Shown piece after piece: positions 44,432 through 53,739 of a stretch of DNA of 64,000 nucleotides. This stretch comes from Marinobacter sp. (GTDB taxonomy: Bacteria; Pseudomonadota; Gammaproteobacteria; Pseudomonadales; Oleiphilaceae). Made by a program: the position numbers and the translations under genes. The stretch is taken from NCBI GenBank assembly GCA_022565395.1, contig JAIUMV010000009.1, positions 1 through 64,000 on the forward strand, read 5' to 3'. The notes under the pieces were generated by a model. The model was not told where the DNA came from. It did not search any database and saw only the letters and a program-made list of their open reading frames with translations. Position 1 is the stretch's first letter. Each line of letters opens with the position of its first letter.

Positions 44432-45946
44432 TTACACCGCCTTGGCAGCAATAATCTTTTCGTGCCACTCCACCGGGCCGGTCTGGTGGACCGAGCTACC
44501 GCGGGAGTCCACCGCTACGGTGACTGGCATGTCCTCTACTTCAAATTCGTAGATGGCTTCCATACCCAGTTCCGGGAAGGCCACCACCTTGGCGCCCTTG
44601 ATGGCCTTGGAGACCAGATAGGCGGCACCACCGACGGCCATCAGGTAGACTGCACCGTATTCCTTGATGGCATCAATAGCCACCTGGCCGCGTTCGGATT
44701 TGCCAATCATGCCGGTCAGACCGGTCTTCTCCAGCATGGTGCGGGTGAACTTGTCCATGCGGGTGGCGGTGGTGGGGCCTGCGGGGCCCACTACTTCGTC
44801 ACGTACCGGGTCTACCGGGCCCACGTAATAGATGAAGCGCCCTTTCAGGTCCACCGGCAGCTCTTCGCCGCGCTCGATCATGTCTACCATCACTTTATGG
44901 GCAGCATCACGGCCCGTCAGCATCTTGCCGGACAGCAATACCGTCTCACCGGGTTTCCAGTCCTTGACGTCTTCGGACGTTACCGTGTCCAGATTTACCC
45001 GGCGCACGTTGTCACCCACTTCCCATGTGATCTCAGGCCAGTCATCCAGGCTCGGCGGGGTTTGCAAGGCGGGGCCGGAACCGTCCAGCACAAAGTGGGC
45101 GTGACGGGTAGCGGCACAGTTGGGGATGATTGCCACTGGCTTGTTGGCCGCGTGGGTTGGGTAATCCTTGACCTTGACATCCAGCACCGTGGTCAGGCCA
45201 CCCAGGCCCTGAGCGCCGATACCCAGCTCGTTCACTTTTTCAAACAGTTCAAGGCGCAGCTCTTCGGCGCGATTGGAGGCGCCACGGGCTTTCAGGTCAT
45301 GGATGTCGATGGGTTCCAGCAGGGCTTCTTTTGCCAGCTCCATCGCCTTCTCGGCCGTACCGCCGATACCAATACCCAGCATACCGGGCGGACACCAGCC
45401 TGCGCCCATCTGGGGAACCATTTTCAGCACCCAGTCCACCACCGAGTCGGACGGGTTCAACATGGCAAACTTGGACTTGGCTTCGGAGCCGCCGCCCTTG
45501 GCTGCCACGTGCACGTCCACCGTGTTACCCGGCACCATCTTGTAGTGAATAATGGCAGGGGTGTTGTCTTTGGTGTTCTGGCGCTTGCCGTCGGGGTCAG
45601 CCAGTACGGATGCCCGCAACACGTTATCCGGGTGGGTGTAGGCGCGGCGTACGCCTTCGTTGATGACATCGTCCAGCGGCATGTCGCATTCAAACTTCAC
45701 ATCCATACCGATGTTCACAAACACGGTGACGATACCGGTGTCCTGACAGATGGGGCGATGGCCCTGGGCACACATGCGGGAGTTGATGAGAATCTGCGCC
45801 ATGGCGTCCTTCGCCGCCTGGGATTCTTCTCTCTGATAGGCCTCATACACCGCCTGGATAAAGTCCTTCGGGTGATAGTAGGAAATGAACTGCAGCGCGT
45901 CCGCTACGCTCTCGATCAGGTCTTCCTGGCGGATTACGGTCGTCAT
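44432..45946 (-). CDS. fumA: Class I fumarate hydratase
   Basis: Iron-sulphur fumarase of the TCA cycle, interconverting fumarate and malate. At 504 aa it has both the N-terminal (alpha) and C-terminal (beta) parts in one chain. [4Fe-4S] cysteines lie in the contexts MCAQGHRPICQDTG, GWCPPGMLGIGIGG and IIPNCAATRHAHF. The C-terminal part carries VLLSGKMLTGRDAAH, YVGPVDPVRDEVVGPAGPTTATRMD and AYLVSKAIKGAKVVAFPELGMEAIYEFEVEDMPVTVAVD. The start at 45946 (MTTVIRQEDLIE) is preceded by GAGAAG. An in-frame upstream extension is not homologous. Confidence 0.95.
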   Translation of the reverse strand: MTTVIRQEDLIESVADALQFISYYHPKDFIQAVYEAYQREESQAAKDAMAQILINSRMCAQGHRPICQDTGIVTVFVNIGMDVKFECDMPLDDVINEGVRRAYTHPDNVLRASVLADPDGKRQNTKDNTPAIIHYKMVPGNTVDVHVAAKGGGSEAKSKFAMLNPSDSVVDWVLKMVPQMGAGWCPPGMLGIGIGGTAEKAMELAKEALLEPIDIHDLKARGASNRAEELRLELFEKVNELGIGAQGLGGLTTVLDVKVKDYPTHAANKPVAIIPNCAATRHAHFVLDGSGPALQTPPSLDDWPEITWEVGDNVRRVNLDTVTSEDVKDWKPGETVLLSGKMLTGRDAAHKVMVDMIERGEELPVDLKGRFIYYVGPVDPVRDEVVGPAGPTTATRMDKFTRTMLEKTGLTGMIGKSERGQVAIDAIKEYGAVYLMAVGGAAYLVSKAIKGAKVVAFPELGMEAIYEFEVEDMPVTVAVDSRGSSVHQTGPVEWHEKIIAAKAV

Positions 45947-46183
45947 AGGCTTCTCATCAGCGTTATTGAGGTTTGACAGGCCCCGAGCCACGACAAAAGC
46001 GGCCGGCACCCTCCGGGGCGTCTGAAACGGTGCTGCAGTTTACCAGATTTCCGCCGGGGTGCGTATGAGACGACAGGATGACCTGCCCGCCGGATTGGGT
46101 TACATTGAGGCCAGCCAACCGGGGCACTCCTCGCCTCGCGCACCTTATATAAAGAAGCCATCAGTGGCCCGCAGGAGACGCAC

Positions 46184-46957
46184 GTGACCAACCTCGTTCT
46201 AACCGAACAACATAACCAGACCCTGGTAATTCGTATCAACCGCCCGGAGCGGAAGAACGCGCTGACGCATGACATGTACACCGCACTGGCCGATGCCCTG
46301 GACGCGGGCCACGCCGACGACAACGTGCGCTGCATTTTGTTCACCGGCCATGAGAGCTGCTTTACCGCAGGTAATGACCTGGGGGATTTTGCCAAGGGAC
46401 TGCCGGGGGATTTCCGGGAAACGCCGGTCGGTCGCTTCCTGTTTGACCTGGCGTCTGCCCTTAAACCCGTGGTTGCGGCGGTCAACGGCCCGGCAGTGGG
46501 CATCGGCACCACCATGCTGCTGCATTGCGATATGGTTGTAGCCGGTAACAACGCCCGCTTCCAGATGCCCTTTGCCAACCTCGGCCTCTGCCCCGAGGGA
46601 GGTTCCAGCCTGCTGCTGCCCAGTTGGCTAGGCCGGGTGCGGGCCAGCGAACTGCTGATGCTGGGCGGCACCTTCAATGCCGATGATGCCTATCGCCTGG
46701 GTTTGATCAACCGAATCTGTGAACCAGCAGACACCGAAGCCACCGCCCTAGCCCTGTGTGATCGCATCTGCGCTCAGCCACCAGCCGCCATTCGCGCCAC
46801 CAAAGACCTGCTGACCCGCCCGACGGTCGAGCAACTTAAAGAAGTCATGCTGGAAGAAGGCGCCCTGTTTGCAGAACGCCTGAAGTCACCCGAAGCGACT
46901 GAAGCCTTCCAGGCTTTTATGGAAAAGCGCCAGCCGGACTTTTCAAGCTTCAAATAG
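46184..46957 (+). CDS. Enoyl-CoA hydratase/isomerase family protein
   Basis: Crotonase-fold enzyme of 257 aa acting on acyl-CoA. The oxyanion-hole segments HESCFTAGNDLGDFA and NGPAVGIGTTMLLHCDMV are present, as is GLCPEGGSSLLLPSWLGRVRA, where the Glu may be catalytic. The GTG start has AGGAG eight nt before it. The substrate (fatty acid, isomer or aromatic) cannot be read. It is divergent from the fumarase gene and single. Confidence 0.88.
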   Translation: MTNLVLTEQHNQTLVIRINRPERKNALTHDMYTALADALDAGHADDNVRCILFTGHESCFTAGNDLGDFAKGLPGDFRETPVGRFLFDLASALKPVVAAVNGPAVGIGTTMLLHCDMVVAGNNARFQMPFANLGLCPEGGSSLLLPSWLGRVRASELLMLGGTFNADDAYRLGLINRICEPADTEATALALCDRICAQPPAAIRATKDLLTRPTVEQLKEVMLEEGALFAERLKSPEATEAFQAFMEKRQPDFSSFK

Positions 46958-47275
46958 CCGCCCGCCCGACCGGGGTTGATGCAGTACCGATTAGGAACGC
47001 TGAAAACTCGACAAACCGCCAAGGTGCATCTATTTTTCCTTGGTGGTTTATCCAAAATAAGGTCCAGAACGACAGAATCACACTTTAGTGCGATGAACAG
47101 TGGCCGTTTTCTTTCCTATATTGCACCGTGAGAAAGAACTAAAGGCCACGCGCTGGCCAGGATTTCAGACAACAGGCGGCTGAACACAGGCACCTAACGG
47201 CCTGGGGCTCCCGGGAAGAACCGGCCCACTCAGTAGCCAACAATAACGACACAACAACAGGAAAAGGTTCCACCC
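46958..47275. other. Intergenic stretch before the lipase gene
   Basis: These 318 nt contain no credible ORF. They presumably hold the lipase promoter and leader. A GCCTGGGGCTCCCGGGA segment and a TCCACCC before the ATG are the only structured parts noticed. Confidence 0.4.
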
Positions 47276-50182
47276 ATGTTCAAGAAAACTCTAATAAGTC
47301 TTGCCGTGGCGTCTACCCTTGGGCTTACAGGCTGCTGGGATGATGGCGGCCCGACCAACAAAAATGCGAACCCCAACTATAAAATCGTAGATACCAGCAT
47401 TGACGCCAGCGTGGTACGGCCGATTTTCGATCCTAATCCACTGTCACCAACACTGGCGGTTCCTCCGCATTTTGACCTGTTGTTGTTGCTGGGTGCCACC
47501 CAGAGCGCTGACTATGACTTTACCGGACTATCAAGCGGCACCTCGCCAGCTGATGATGCCATTAACCGGCTTTCTGGGTTCTCCACTACTGGCGCCTTTA
47601 ATATTCCGTTTAATGGCGAGCTTGACCCCTCAACAGTCATAAAAGGTGCAACCGTCCATCTGATTGCCCTGAACGTTGCGCCAACCATCGCAAGTGCGCC
47701 GGACGCTCTGCCAGCGATTAACCCCACACAGATCATACAGGCAGACCCTGTCTCCCCGAACCAACCCAATTATCGTGTTGAAGTGATCAGCCTTGATGGT
47801 GGAACGAATAACGCCATTAGAGTCGTGCCTCTCGAGCCACTGGCAGAAGGCCAGAAGTACCTTGTGCTTGTAGGCAGTGGAGTTCAGGGCGCCAACGGAA
47901 AGAATATTGACCGTTCTGTTCAGGCCGCAAATCTCGCCGATGGCACCTTAGGGAACCCAGCACTCGCAAACGTCAAATCCCTCCTGCAAGGTTTGAATAC
48001 GCTGGGTAACGGCATATTGGCATCGAGCGGACAGAGCGCGGCGTTAGCCTATACATTTACCACCAACCAAGACACTGACGTTCTCCGCGCCATGACGTCG
48101 CCCTTTGCCTATCTACCGGCACTCGGTCAGAAGATTGGCTTTACCGCACAACTAAAAGCGGTACGGGATAACTACCCGGGACTTAACTTCTCTCAGTTAA
48201 CCCCCAAACTGCAGGAACTTGGGGGAAAAGCGGCTGCGCTCGCCGCAGGGGAGCTTGATCCCAGTACGCTCACAGCGCAAGAACTGATGGCTATAACGGC
48301 ACTGGGCAACGTGCAAACCACACTTTTTGGAGAGCCTGATGCTGACGGCGACCTGCCCACACCTTCGCCTCTTCAAATAGCTATCGGCTCGGAAGTATCC
48401 AAGGGTAATATGCATCTTCCTCAGCCTAGGCCTAGTTTTTTCTTCAGTCCAGACCCTGCCGTTGACCTGGCTACGATAGCTGGCTTGGCTCCTGCAGACC
48501 CTCAGAACACACCGATCAGCGAATGGAACCCTATTTACGCAGCGGCGACGCAGGTGAGAGTGTCTCAGGGTGCGATAACTCTACCTTACTACCAATCTTT
48601 ACCTGGCGCCGAGGGAAGAGGCATCGTTGATGGCCACTGGATTGGAAGCACGAGCCTTGAGACTTCACTCAACGACGCGTTGGTTGGAGAGGGCAACACC
48701 ATCTTCAGATTTTTGCGAGATATAGACGGCGCATTGAATGTAAACGGCAACTTCCCATTCCCGCAACAAAAAGGGAACGTGACCGTACCTGTGGTTGTTT
48801 ATCACCCTGCGACGGGCCCCGCGAGACCCGACACGTGTGTTGATGCAAACAGCCCCAATGGTGTCACCATTTTCCAGCACGGCATCACGGTTGATCGCAG
48901 TGTCTCCATGCTGCCAGGCATCCTGATTGCCAACCAAGCGTGTCAGGCGGTGGTCGCTATTGATCAGCCGCTTCATGGTCTGGCAGGGGCAACCACCGGA
49001 CGCGTTGCAGGCCTGACAGAGCTTGACGCAGAAAGCTTGATTGAAGATGTCGAAGCCGTCATCACCTTACTAAGTCAAGACCCTGTCGGAAATGCACGAG
49101 CAATCGGCGCGCTGACCTCGCTGATCAATGCTGACTACATTGGCGAGCGCCACTTTAATTTTACTGCGGACGCAGCTCTGAATCCTGTAGCCGCAGCAAC
49201 CGCAAATGTGTCTTCTGGCTCTTTGTTCATCAACCCCCTGAACATGCTGAACAGCCGCGACAACGTTCGCCAATCAATTGTTGATCTGTTGAATGTGTCT
49301 GCCTCGGTGGGCACCTTTACGATCGATGGCACCTCTGGCGCGTTCGCAGATGTGCCCGTTCACTTTGTCGGCCACTCGTTGGGTGGTATTGCGGGCACAG
49401 GCTTTGCTGCACTGAGCAATAATGGTGACCTTCGCGCTGCCTATCCTGTAGAGCCTCAGCCTTTCTTCCCGCAGCTTGACACTGTCGTACTGCGTGATAC
49501 CAGTGGTCAGGTTACACGCCTGATTGAGAACTCACCTGCGTTCTCTGGTCAAATTCTGGGCGGCTTGGCGGCACAAGGTGTCACTCAGGGTTCCTCCGAC
49601 TTCGAAAACTTCTTCTACATCTTCCAGTCGGTTGTTGATGCCGGTGACCCGGTATCTTTCGCCAAAGACTTGGGTAGCTCTACGACCAACATCCTCATTT
49701 CTGAGGTTATTGGTGACAACACCGTACCGAACGAGGCCAATATCAACCCACTGGGCAGCGCACTGTCAGCACCACTCGCTGGCACGGAGCCCCTGATGGC
49801 GCTGATCGATCTGGGCGCTGGGGGTACTGCACTGTCAAGCAGCGGAGACGAACTGAATCTGGTGACATCCAGCTCACTGGTTAATGAGGGAGCCCTGCCT
49901 GCAGCCAGCTTCTTTGCCGGCGCTAATCCTTGTACCCAGGCCAATCATGGCACCTTCGTTGGCCCCATTGTTCCGAACGCGGCATGTCCGGGTAGCGTAG
50001 CCAACACCAGCGCTGCATTCGCAGAAATGGTTCGGCAAACAGTGCTTGCCATCCTTGGTCTACCTGTTCTCCAGGTTACCGGTGCTACACCCGCAGACCA
50101 ACCCAATCTGACGGTGTTGGGCACCAGCGATACAGTGGAGAATGCACTTGATCAGGATAAAGTAGTGCAACAGCTACCTTAA
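47276..50182 (+). CDS. VolA / Pla-1 cef-family surface lipase lipoprotein (968 aa)
   Basis: Large outer-membrane-associated hydrolase. A lipobox LTGC follows a signal peptide (MFKKTLISLAVASTLG). The long N-terminal domain (about 40-420) matches the bacterial virulence-factor lipase N-terminal type. The alpha/beta-hydrolase part has the nucleophile elbow GHSLGG with Ser701 in VHFVGHSLGGIAGTGF. VolA of Vibrio is a surface-exposed lysophospholipase, so phospholipid or lipid-ester scavenging is expected. Acid and His residues of the triad were not confirmed. Export across the outer membrane may need the type II system whose gspN-gspC-gspD genes lie at 9.9-13.6 kb. Confidence 0.85.
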   Translation: MFKKTLISLAVASTLGLTGCWDDGGPTNKNANPNYKIVDTSIDASVVRPIFDPNPLSPTLAVPPHFDLLLLLGATQSADYDFTGLSSGTSPADDAINRLSGFSTTGAFNIPFNGELDPSTVIKGATVHLIALNVAPTIASAPDALPAINPTQIIQADPVSPNQPNYRVEVISLDGGTNNAIRVVPLEPLAEGQKYLVLVGSGVQGANGKNIDRSVQAANLADGTLGNPALANVKSLLQGLNTLGNGILASSGQSAALAYTFTTNQDTDVLRAMTSPFAYLPALGQKIGFTAQLKAVRDNYPGLNFSQLTPKLQELGGKAAALAAGELDPSTLTAQELMAITALGNVQTTLFGEPDADGDLPTPSPLQIAIGSEVSKGNMHLPQPRPSFFFSPDPAVDLATIAGLAPADPQNTPISEWNPIYAAATQVRVSQGAITLPYYQSLPGAEGRGIVDGHWIGSTSLETSLNDALVGEGNTIFRFLRDIDGALNVNGNFPFPQQKGNVTVPVVVYHPATGPARPDTCVDANSPNGVTIFQHGITVDRSVSMLPGILIANQACQAVVAIDQPLHGLAGATTGRVAGLTELDAESLIEDVEAVITLLSQDPVGNARAIGALTSLINADYIGERHFNFTADAALNPVAAATANVSSGSLFINPLNMLNSRDNVRQSIVDLLNVSASVGTFTIDGTSGAFADVPVHFVGHSLGGIAGTGFAALSNNGDLRAAYPVEPQPFFPQLDTVVLRDTSGQVTRLIENSPAFSGQILGGLAAQGVTQGSSDFENFFYIFQSVVDAGDPVSFAKDLGSSTTNILISEVIGDNTVPNEANINPLGSALSAPLAGTEPLMALIDLGAGGTALSSSGDELNLVTSSSLVNEGALPAASFFAGANPCTQANHGTFVGPIVPNAACPGSVANTSAAFAEMVRQTVLAILGLPVLQVTGATPADQPNLTVLGTSDTVENALDQDKVVQQLP

Positions 50183-50200
50183 GTTGATCGACCAATCGCG

Positions 50201-50225
50201 AACCCCCAGTCTCTGACTGGGAGTT
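50201..50225 (+). terminator. Hairpin after the lipase gene
   Basis: AACCCCCAGTC and GACTGGGAGTT pair at 10 of 11 positions around a TCT loop. A second hairpin (ACAAACCC/GGGTTTGT) follows at 50236-50266. Neither has a strong T-run, so they may stabilise or terminate the lipase transcript. Confidence 0.6.
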
Positions 50226-50751
50226 CCAACGGCTGACAAACCCTCGCGATTATTGCGGGGGTTTGTCGTAATTGGGGTACCGGCTTTGCAAAGGCCACCC
50301 CTGTTCAAAACGTCTCACCCGCAACAACTCGAAGTCGAGATGCTGGCCTCAAGTCACCAGCCCCCCGACAATAACCTGCTGCACCAAACTTATCAGTACA
50401 TTGATTCTGTGTTTATCCATGACAGGTTTAGGTATCTGTACTGCTCGAAAAATGGGCGGCCGGTACTCAAATCCAGCAGCCCTCTTCAGGTTGCTTGCCC
50501 TGCGCTCCAGGTTATACATTCGCAGTAAACGATAGCTGGTAAGAGAAACCCATTGGTCAAGCAATCTTGTATGAATATGATGCGGTTGACCCACTACAGT
50601 TCGGCTAAAGAAGGTAGCCTTTCAAGCTTTTTAAATGCTCCATGCAATTACTTGCCCGTAAGGCAGCATCCCTTTAAGGCACATGCGTCTTGCAACGCAC
50701 CAGCAACAGATTTTGGAACCCGAGACCATCTGTGGATTACGGTTTGGCACG

Positions 50752-50786
50752 AAAAAAGCCCCGACCGTTTCCGGCCAGGGCTTTCT
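50752..50786 (-). terminator. Terminator of the acylase gene
   Basis: AGCCCTGGCCGG and the complementary GGTCGGGGCT pair, followed on the minus strand by TTTTTTCG. It is 22 nt after the stop. Confidence 0.9.
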
Positions 50787-50807
50787 TTCAATAACACGGC
50801 GCCCGGG

Positions 50808-53486
50808 TTACAGGCTGCCAGTCACCGTTGTTTCACCCTGAGGCTCGAGGTTCGCCTGAATATCCTCTTCGGAGAAGAACAGTCGACGTGGGTCTTTTTC
50901 GCTATAACGAGTCGCCTGATCATTGAAGTAAGGCGACGCCGGGTCCGTTGACTGGGAATAACTCGTCAAACCGTAGGCGACAGGGCCTTGATCAGTAAAT
51001 TCCAGCCCAAAGTGCCAGCTGGTACCGCGCGCGATCAACCACCCACTTTCTCCCGCAGCCGTACTACTGGACAAGCCTGCGGTACGGGGGATTTGAACAG
51101 GATTCAAGCGCGGGAACCTTGTATCTTCAGCCTCGTTGAGATTCACGACCCCAATAGCATTAAAGGCGCCGTCTATGGTTCCATCACCGCCATGCCATTC
51201 AATGGGGACATCCAGGCGAACCGGCGCTCCATTTGGCGGGACATTGCCGCTAGGCTGATAGGTTTGCACATCTCCCAGGCGCGCATCGTACGCGATGTTA
51301 ACCTGATCAAGCGCATTCAACCCCTGTGCCAGCGCAATCAACATCACGTCGTCAGCAGTCCCTCGGTTAGCCGTTGACGGCGTGGAGGGGGTATAGACCG
51401 GGTTGTTGCGATTAAAGGCTACCGTCAGGTCAGAAGCAAACTGCTCACGATAGTTGGCAATAAACACCCGAAACACATGGGCGCCCCTGCTGTCCCGGTC
51501 ATAAACCCCATCCCAACTCTGTAAGACATCACATCCGGCGTTTACGGCGCGAGGACCGACATCGGGAACATTGACCTCAGTCACGCCAATCAGGTTGCAG
51601 CGTTCACGCAAATCAGGCAGGAACTCCTCTGCGTACCAGGTGCGATTATTCCAAATAACATCCAGCAGCTCCCGCGCGCTGAATTTGCCATCCTGCCCTG
51701 CTGGCGGCTCAGCAGCAAAACCTGAATCCATTGGATTCTGGAGCATTTTGAGGCTCAACCGGGTGCGAGGGCCAAGAGGTGAACGTTCTGGACCAAACAA
51801 CGGCGAAAAGCCTTCCAGCGGCTGCACAGGATTGGTCGACCAGTAACTGTCGTTAGCGTTTTGCACCCAATCTGTACGTTGTAGCTGCGGCTTTTTCTCG
51901 AACGGTACCAGCCCGTTACATGAACCCTCAATCCAATCATCAACAGATGAGCTACCGTCCAACAACGTCACTCCCTGGCTGAATAATTGATCGTATGCTG
52001 AGCTGAATTGGCGCTTGAAATTAATCAGCGCTATGGACTTTTCAGACAGATATGGCACGGAGCTACTATCGATGTAATAGGCATTACCGTCCTTATCCGC
52101 ATAGGTGGTGTTGGTCCAGAAGGTAGAGCCGCAATTACGGAATACGTCTTTGAACTGGTTCAGGTTGGTTGCTCGACTCATCTGCAGCCAGCTATCCAGC
52201 AAGCGCGCACTGGAGGCATTAGCATCCCGGTAGGTATAGGCTTTAGGCTTCCCATCAGCGCCAGGCTCACCCCATTTTGGCAAACCACCACGGGTAATCG
52301 CGTTTGCCGATACCATCGGACCGTACTCAGAATAATAGAAAGTACGCTGGAAGGTCACCGTATTGGGAGCACCTACATTAACCTCGATACTGAACGTCTG
52401 GCTTGTAATGGGCCGCTCTTCCCCGTCTTTGATATAGGTCAGCGGGTCGCCATCTTTCAGAGTCAACTCATAAAGCGTGAAACGACGACTGGTGGTAACC
52501 GTATGGGTCCACGCCAGATGTTCGTTAAAGTTGATCAAAGGAATAGCAGTGCCCAGCAGGCCTGCGCCATGAACATTCAAATACCCTGGCACCGTCATCT
52601 GGGTTTCATAGAGGCGACGGTGGCCGGTGTACGGGAAATGCGGGTTGGCCAAAAGTGCACCACGGCCCTGCTCTGTCATCTCACTACCAAGACCCCAGGC
52701 ATTGCTGCCGAGTCCCATATCATTGAATGACTGTTCACCCGCTATTGCTATTGCACTGTCCGCAACGGCCTTTAATGGCGACTCATTCATATCCCCTGGC
52801 ATCAGTGCAGCCATACTGGGTTCCATGTCCACTGGGTCTTCACCCGGGACGGCTGCAAATACCGCACCGGTGGCAAAGAGCGCACCACTGGCGTACTGGC
52901 CTACGATCCGGTAATGGGCATAAAGATCGACTGGAGAAATTGTTTTAACCCACGGCTGATTTCGACATTCGGGGGGTAAATCGGCAGGGTCTGTTTCGGT
53001 GATGAACTGGTTATAACCCGCAGTGAAACCGTCTACCAACGCTTTGCTTTCTTGCGATAGCGTCAGGTACTCAGTCTCAGCCTGGCTGCGAATGCCCTGT
53101 GCCTTGTAGCTGAAGTCATTAATGACATTGATAGGCCGCCCCTGGCCATCGTCTCCTGGCCCAAAGTACTTGGCACGCTCACTACGCGCCTTAACAATGG
53201 CCTCCGCGAGGTAACAGACATTGTCCTGTGTTTGCGCATAGCCTGCTCCGAAAGCCGCCGAAGCCAGATTGTCAGCCAACACATGTGGTACACCGTTGGT
53301 GGTCCGTCGAATAGTCGCTTCTAATTGTCCATTGGCGGGAAAAAGTGGCGCATCGACAGTCGGTTTGCTGCTTGATGAACTGCTATCAGAGCAGCCGGTA
53401 ATCACCAACCCCAGGGAAAGTGCGGTCAAAGCTAGCCCGGCTTTTGTTCTGAATGAACGCCAGGGCGACGCATAGAACGGTCTCAT
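50808..53486 (-). CDS. Penicillin-acylase-family (Ntn hydrolase) lipoprotein, AHL-acylase-like (892 aa)
   Basis: Predicted envelope lipoprotein with a lipobox ITGC (Cys32) followed by a Ser-rich stretch. It is a heterodimeric Ntn hydrolase type: an alpha part (about 60-260) with the opening NGVPHVLADNLASAAFGAGYAQTQDN, then the autocleavage site just before GSNAWGLG, where Ser261 should be the beta-chain N-terminal nucleophile. A long beta part follows. Related enzymes cleave penicillins, acyl-homoserine lactones, aculeacin or phenylacetyl amides. The substrate is unknown. The ATG at 53486 has AAGGA upstream. The divergent propeller lipoprotein gene starts about 250 nt away. Confidence 0.88.
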   Translation of the reverse strand: MRPFYASPWRSFRTKAGLALTALSLGLVITGCSDSSSSSSKPTVDAPLFPANGQLEATIRRTTNGVPHVLADNLASAAFGAGYAQTQDNVCYLAEAIVKARSERAKYFGPGDDGQGRPINVINDFSYKAQGIRSQAETEYLTLSQESKALVDGFTAGYNQFITETDPADLPPECRNQPWVKTISPVDLYAHYRIVGQYASGALFATGAVFAAVPGEDPVDMEPSMAALMPGDMNESPLKAVADSAIAIAGEQSFNDMGLGSNAWGLGSEMTEQGRGALLANPHFPYTGHRRLYETQMTVPGYLNVHGAGLLGTAIPLINFNEHLAWTHTVTTSRRFTLYELTLKDGDPLTYIKDGEERPITSQTFSIEVNVGAPNTVTFQRTFYYSEYGPMVSANAITRGGLPKWGEPGADGKPKAYTYRDANASSARLLDSWLQMSRATNLNQFKDVFRNCGSTFWTNTTYADKDGNAYYIDSSSVPYLSEKSIALINFKRQFSSAYDQLFSQGVTLLDGSSSVDDWIEGSCNGLVPFEKKPQLQRTDWVQNANDSYWSTNPVQPLEGFSPLFGPERSPLGPRTRLSLKMLQNPMDSGFAAEPPAGQDGKFSARELLDVIWNNRTWYAEEFLPDLRERCNLIGVTEVNVPDVGPRAVNAGCDVLQSWDGVYDRDSRGAHVFRVFIANYREQFASDLTVAFNRNNPVYTPSTPSTANRGTADDVMLIALAQGLNALDQVNIAYDARLGDVQTYQPSGNVPPNGAPVRLDVPIEWHGGDGTIDGAFNAIGVVNLNEAEDTRFPRLNPVQIPRTAGLSSSTAAGESGWLIARGTSWHFGLEFTDQGPVAYGLTSYSQSTDPASPYFNDQATRYSEKDPRRLFFSEEDIQANLEPQGETTVTGSL

Positions 53487-53739
53487 GATGTGTCCTTCTT
53501 GTTATGGTTGTTATCGAGCCATTCGTAATGGCTCATCAGGTTTACCATAGCAGAAGAAGCCAAAATTAATATTAGGCTTGCTATCTATTCGTAAGAGCGC
53601 TAGCTGATTACCTCTCTCAAAAACTTAGTATGACTCCCCTAATTTTCACCCCTATCATTTCGGGACATCAGTACCACTTTGACAAGTGCTGATGCCAACC
53701 AAGCCTTACGGATTGTTTTCTACGGAACGGAGTAATCCC

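Larger units (their letters stand above)
50183..50807. other. Long convergent intergenic region
   Basis: About 625 nt between the lipase and acylase stops. Two hairpins lie just after the lipase gene (50201-50225 and 50236-50266), and the acylase terminator is at 50752-50786. The middle 450 nt is less GC-rich than its neighbours and has no convincing ORF. Short frames of about 80-130 codons are present on both strands but none shows a recognisable domain. Confidence 0.6.

Noticed and set aside
44462-45976. 504-codon open frame on the + strand opposite fumarase
   Set aside because: Antisense shadow created by the codon bias of the fumarase gene; no recognisable protein pattern.
50349-50594. 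81-codon minus-strand frame in the lipase-acylase gap
   Set aside because: No ribosome-binding site, no domain, and unordered composition.
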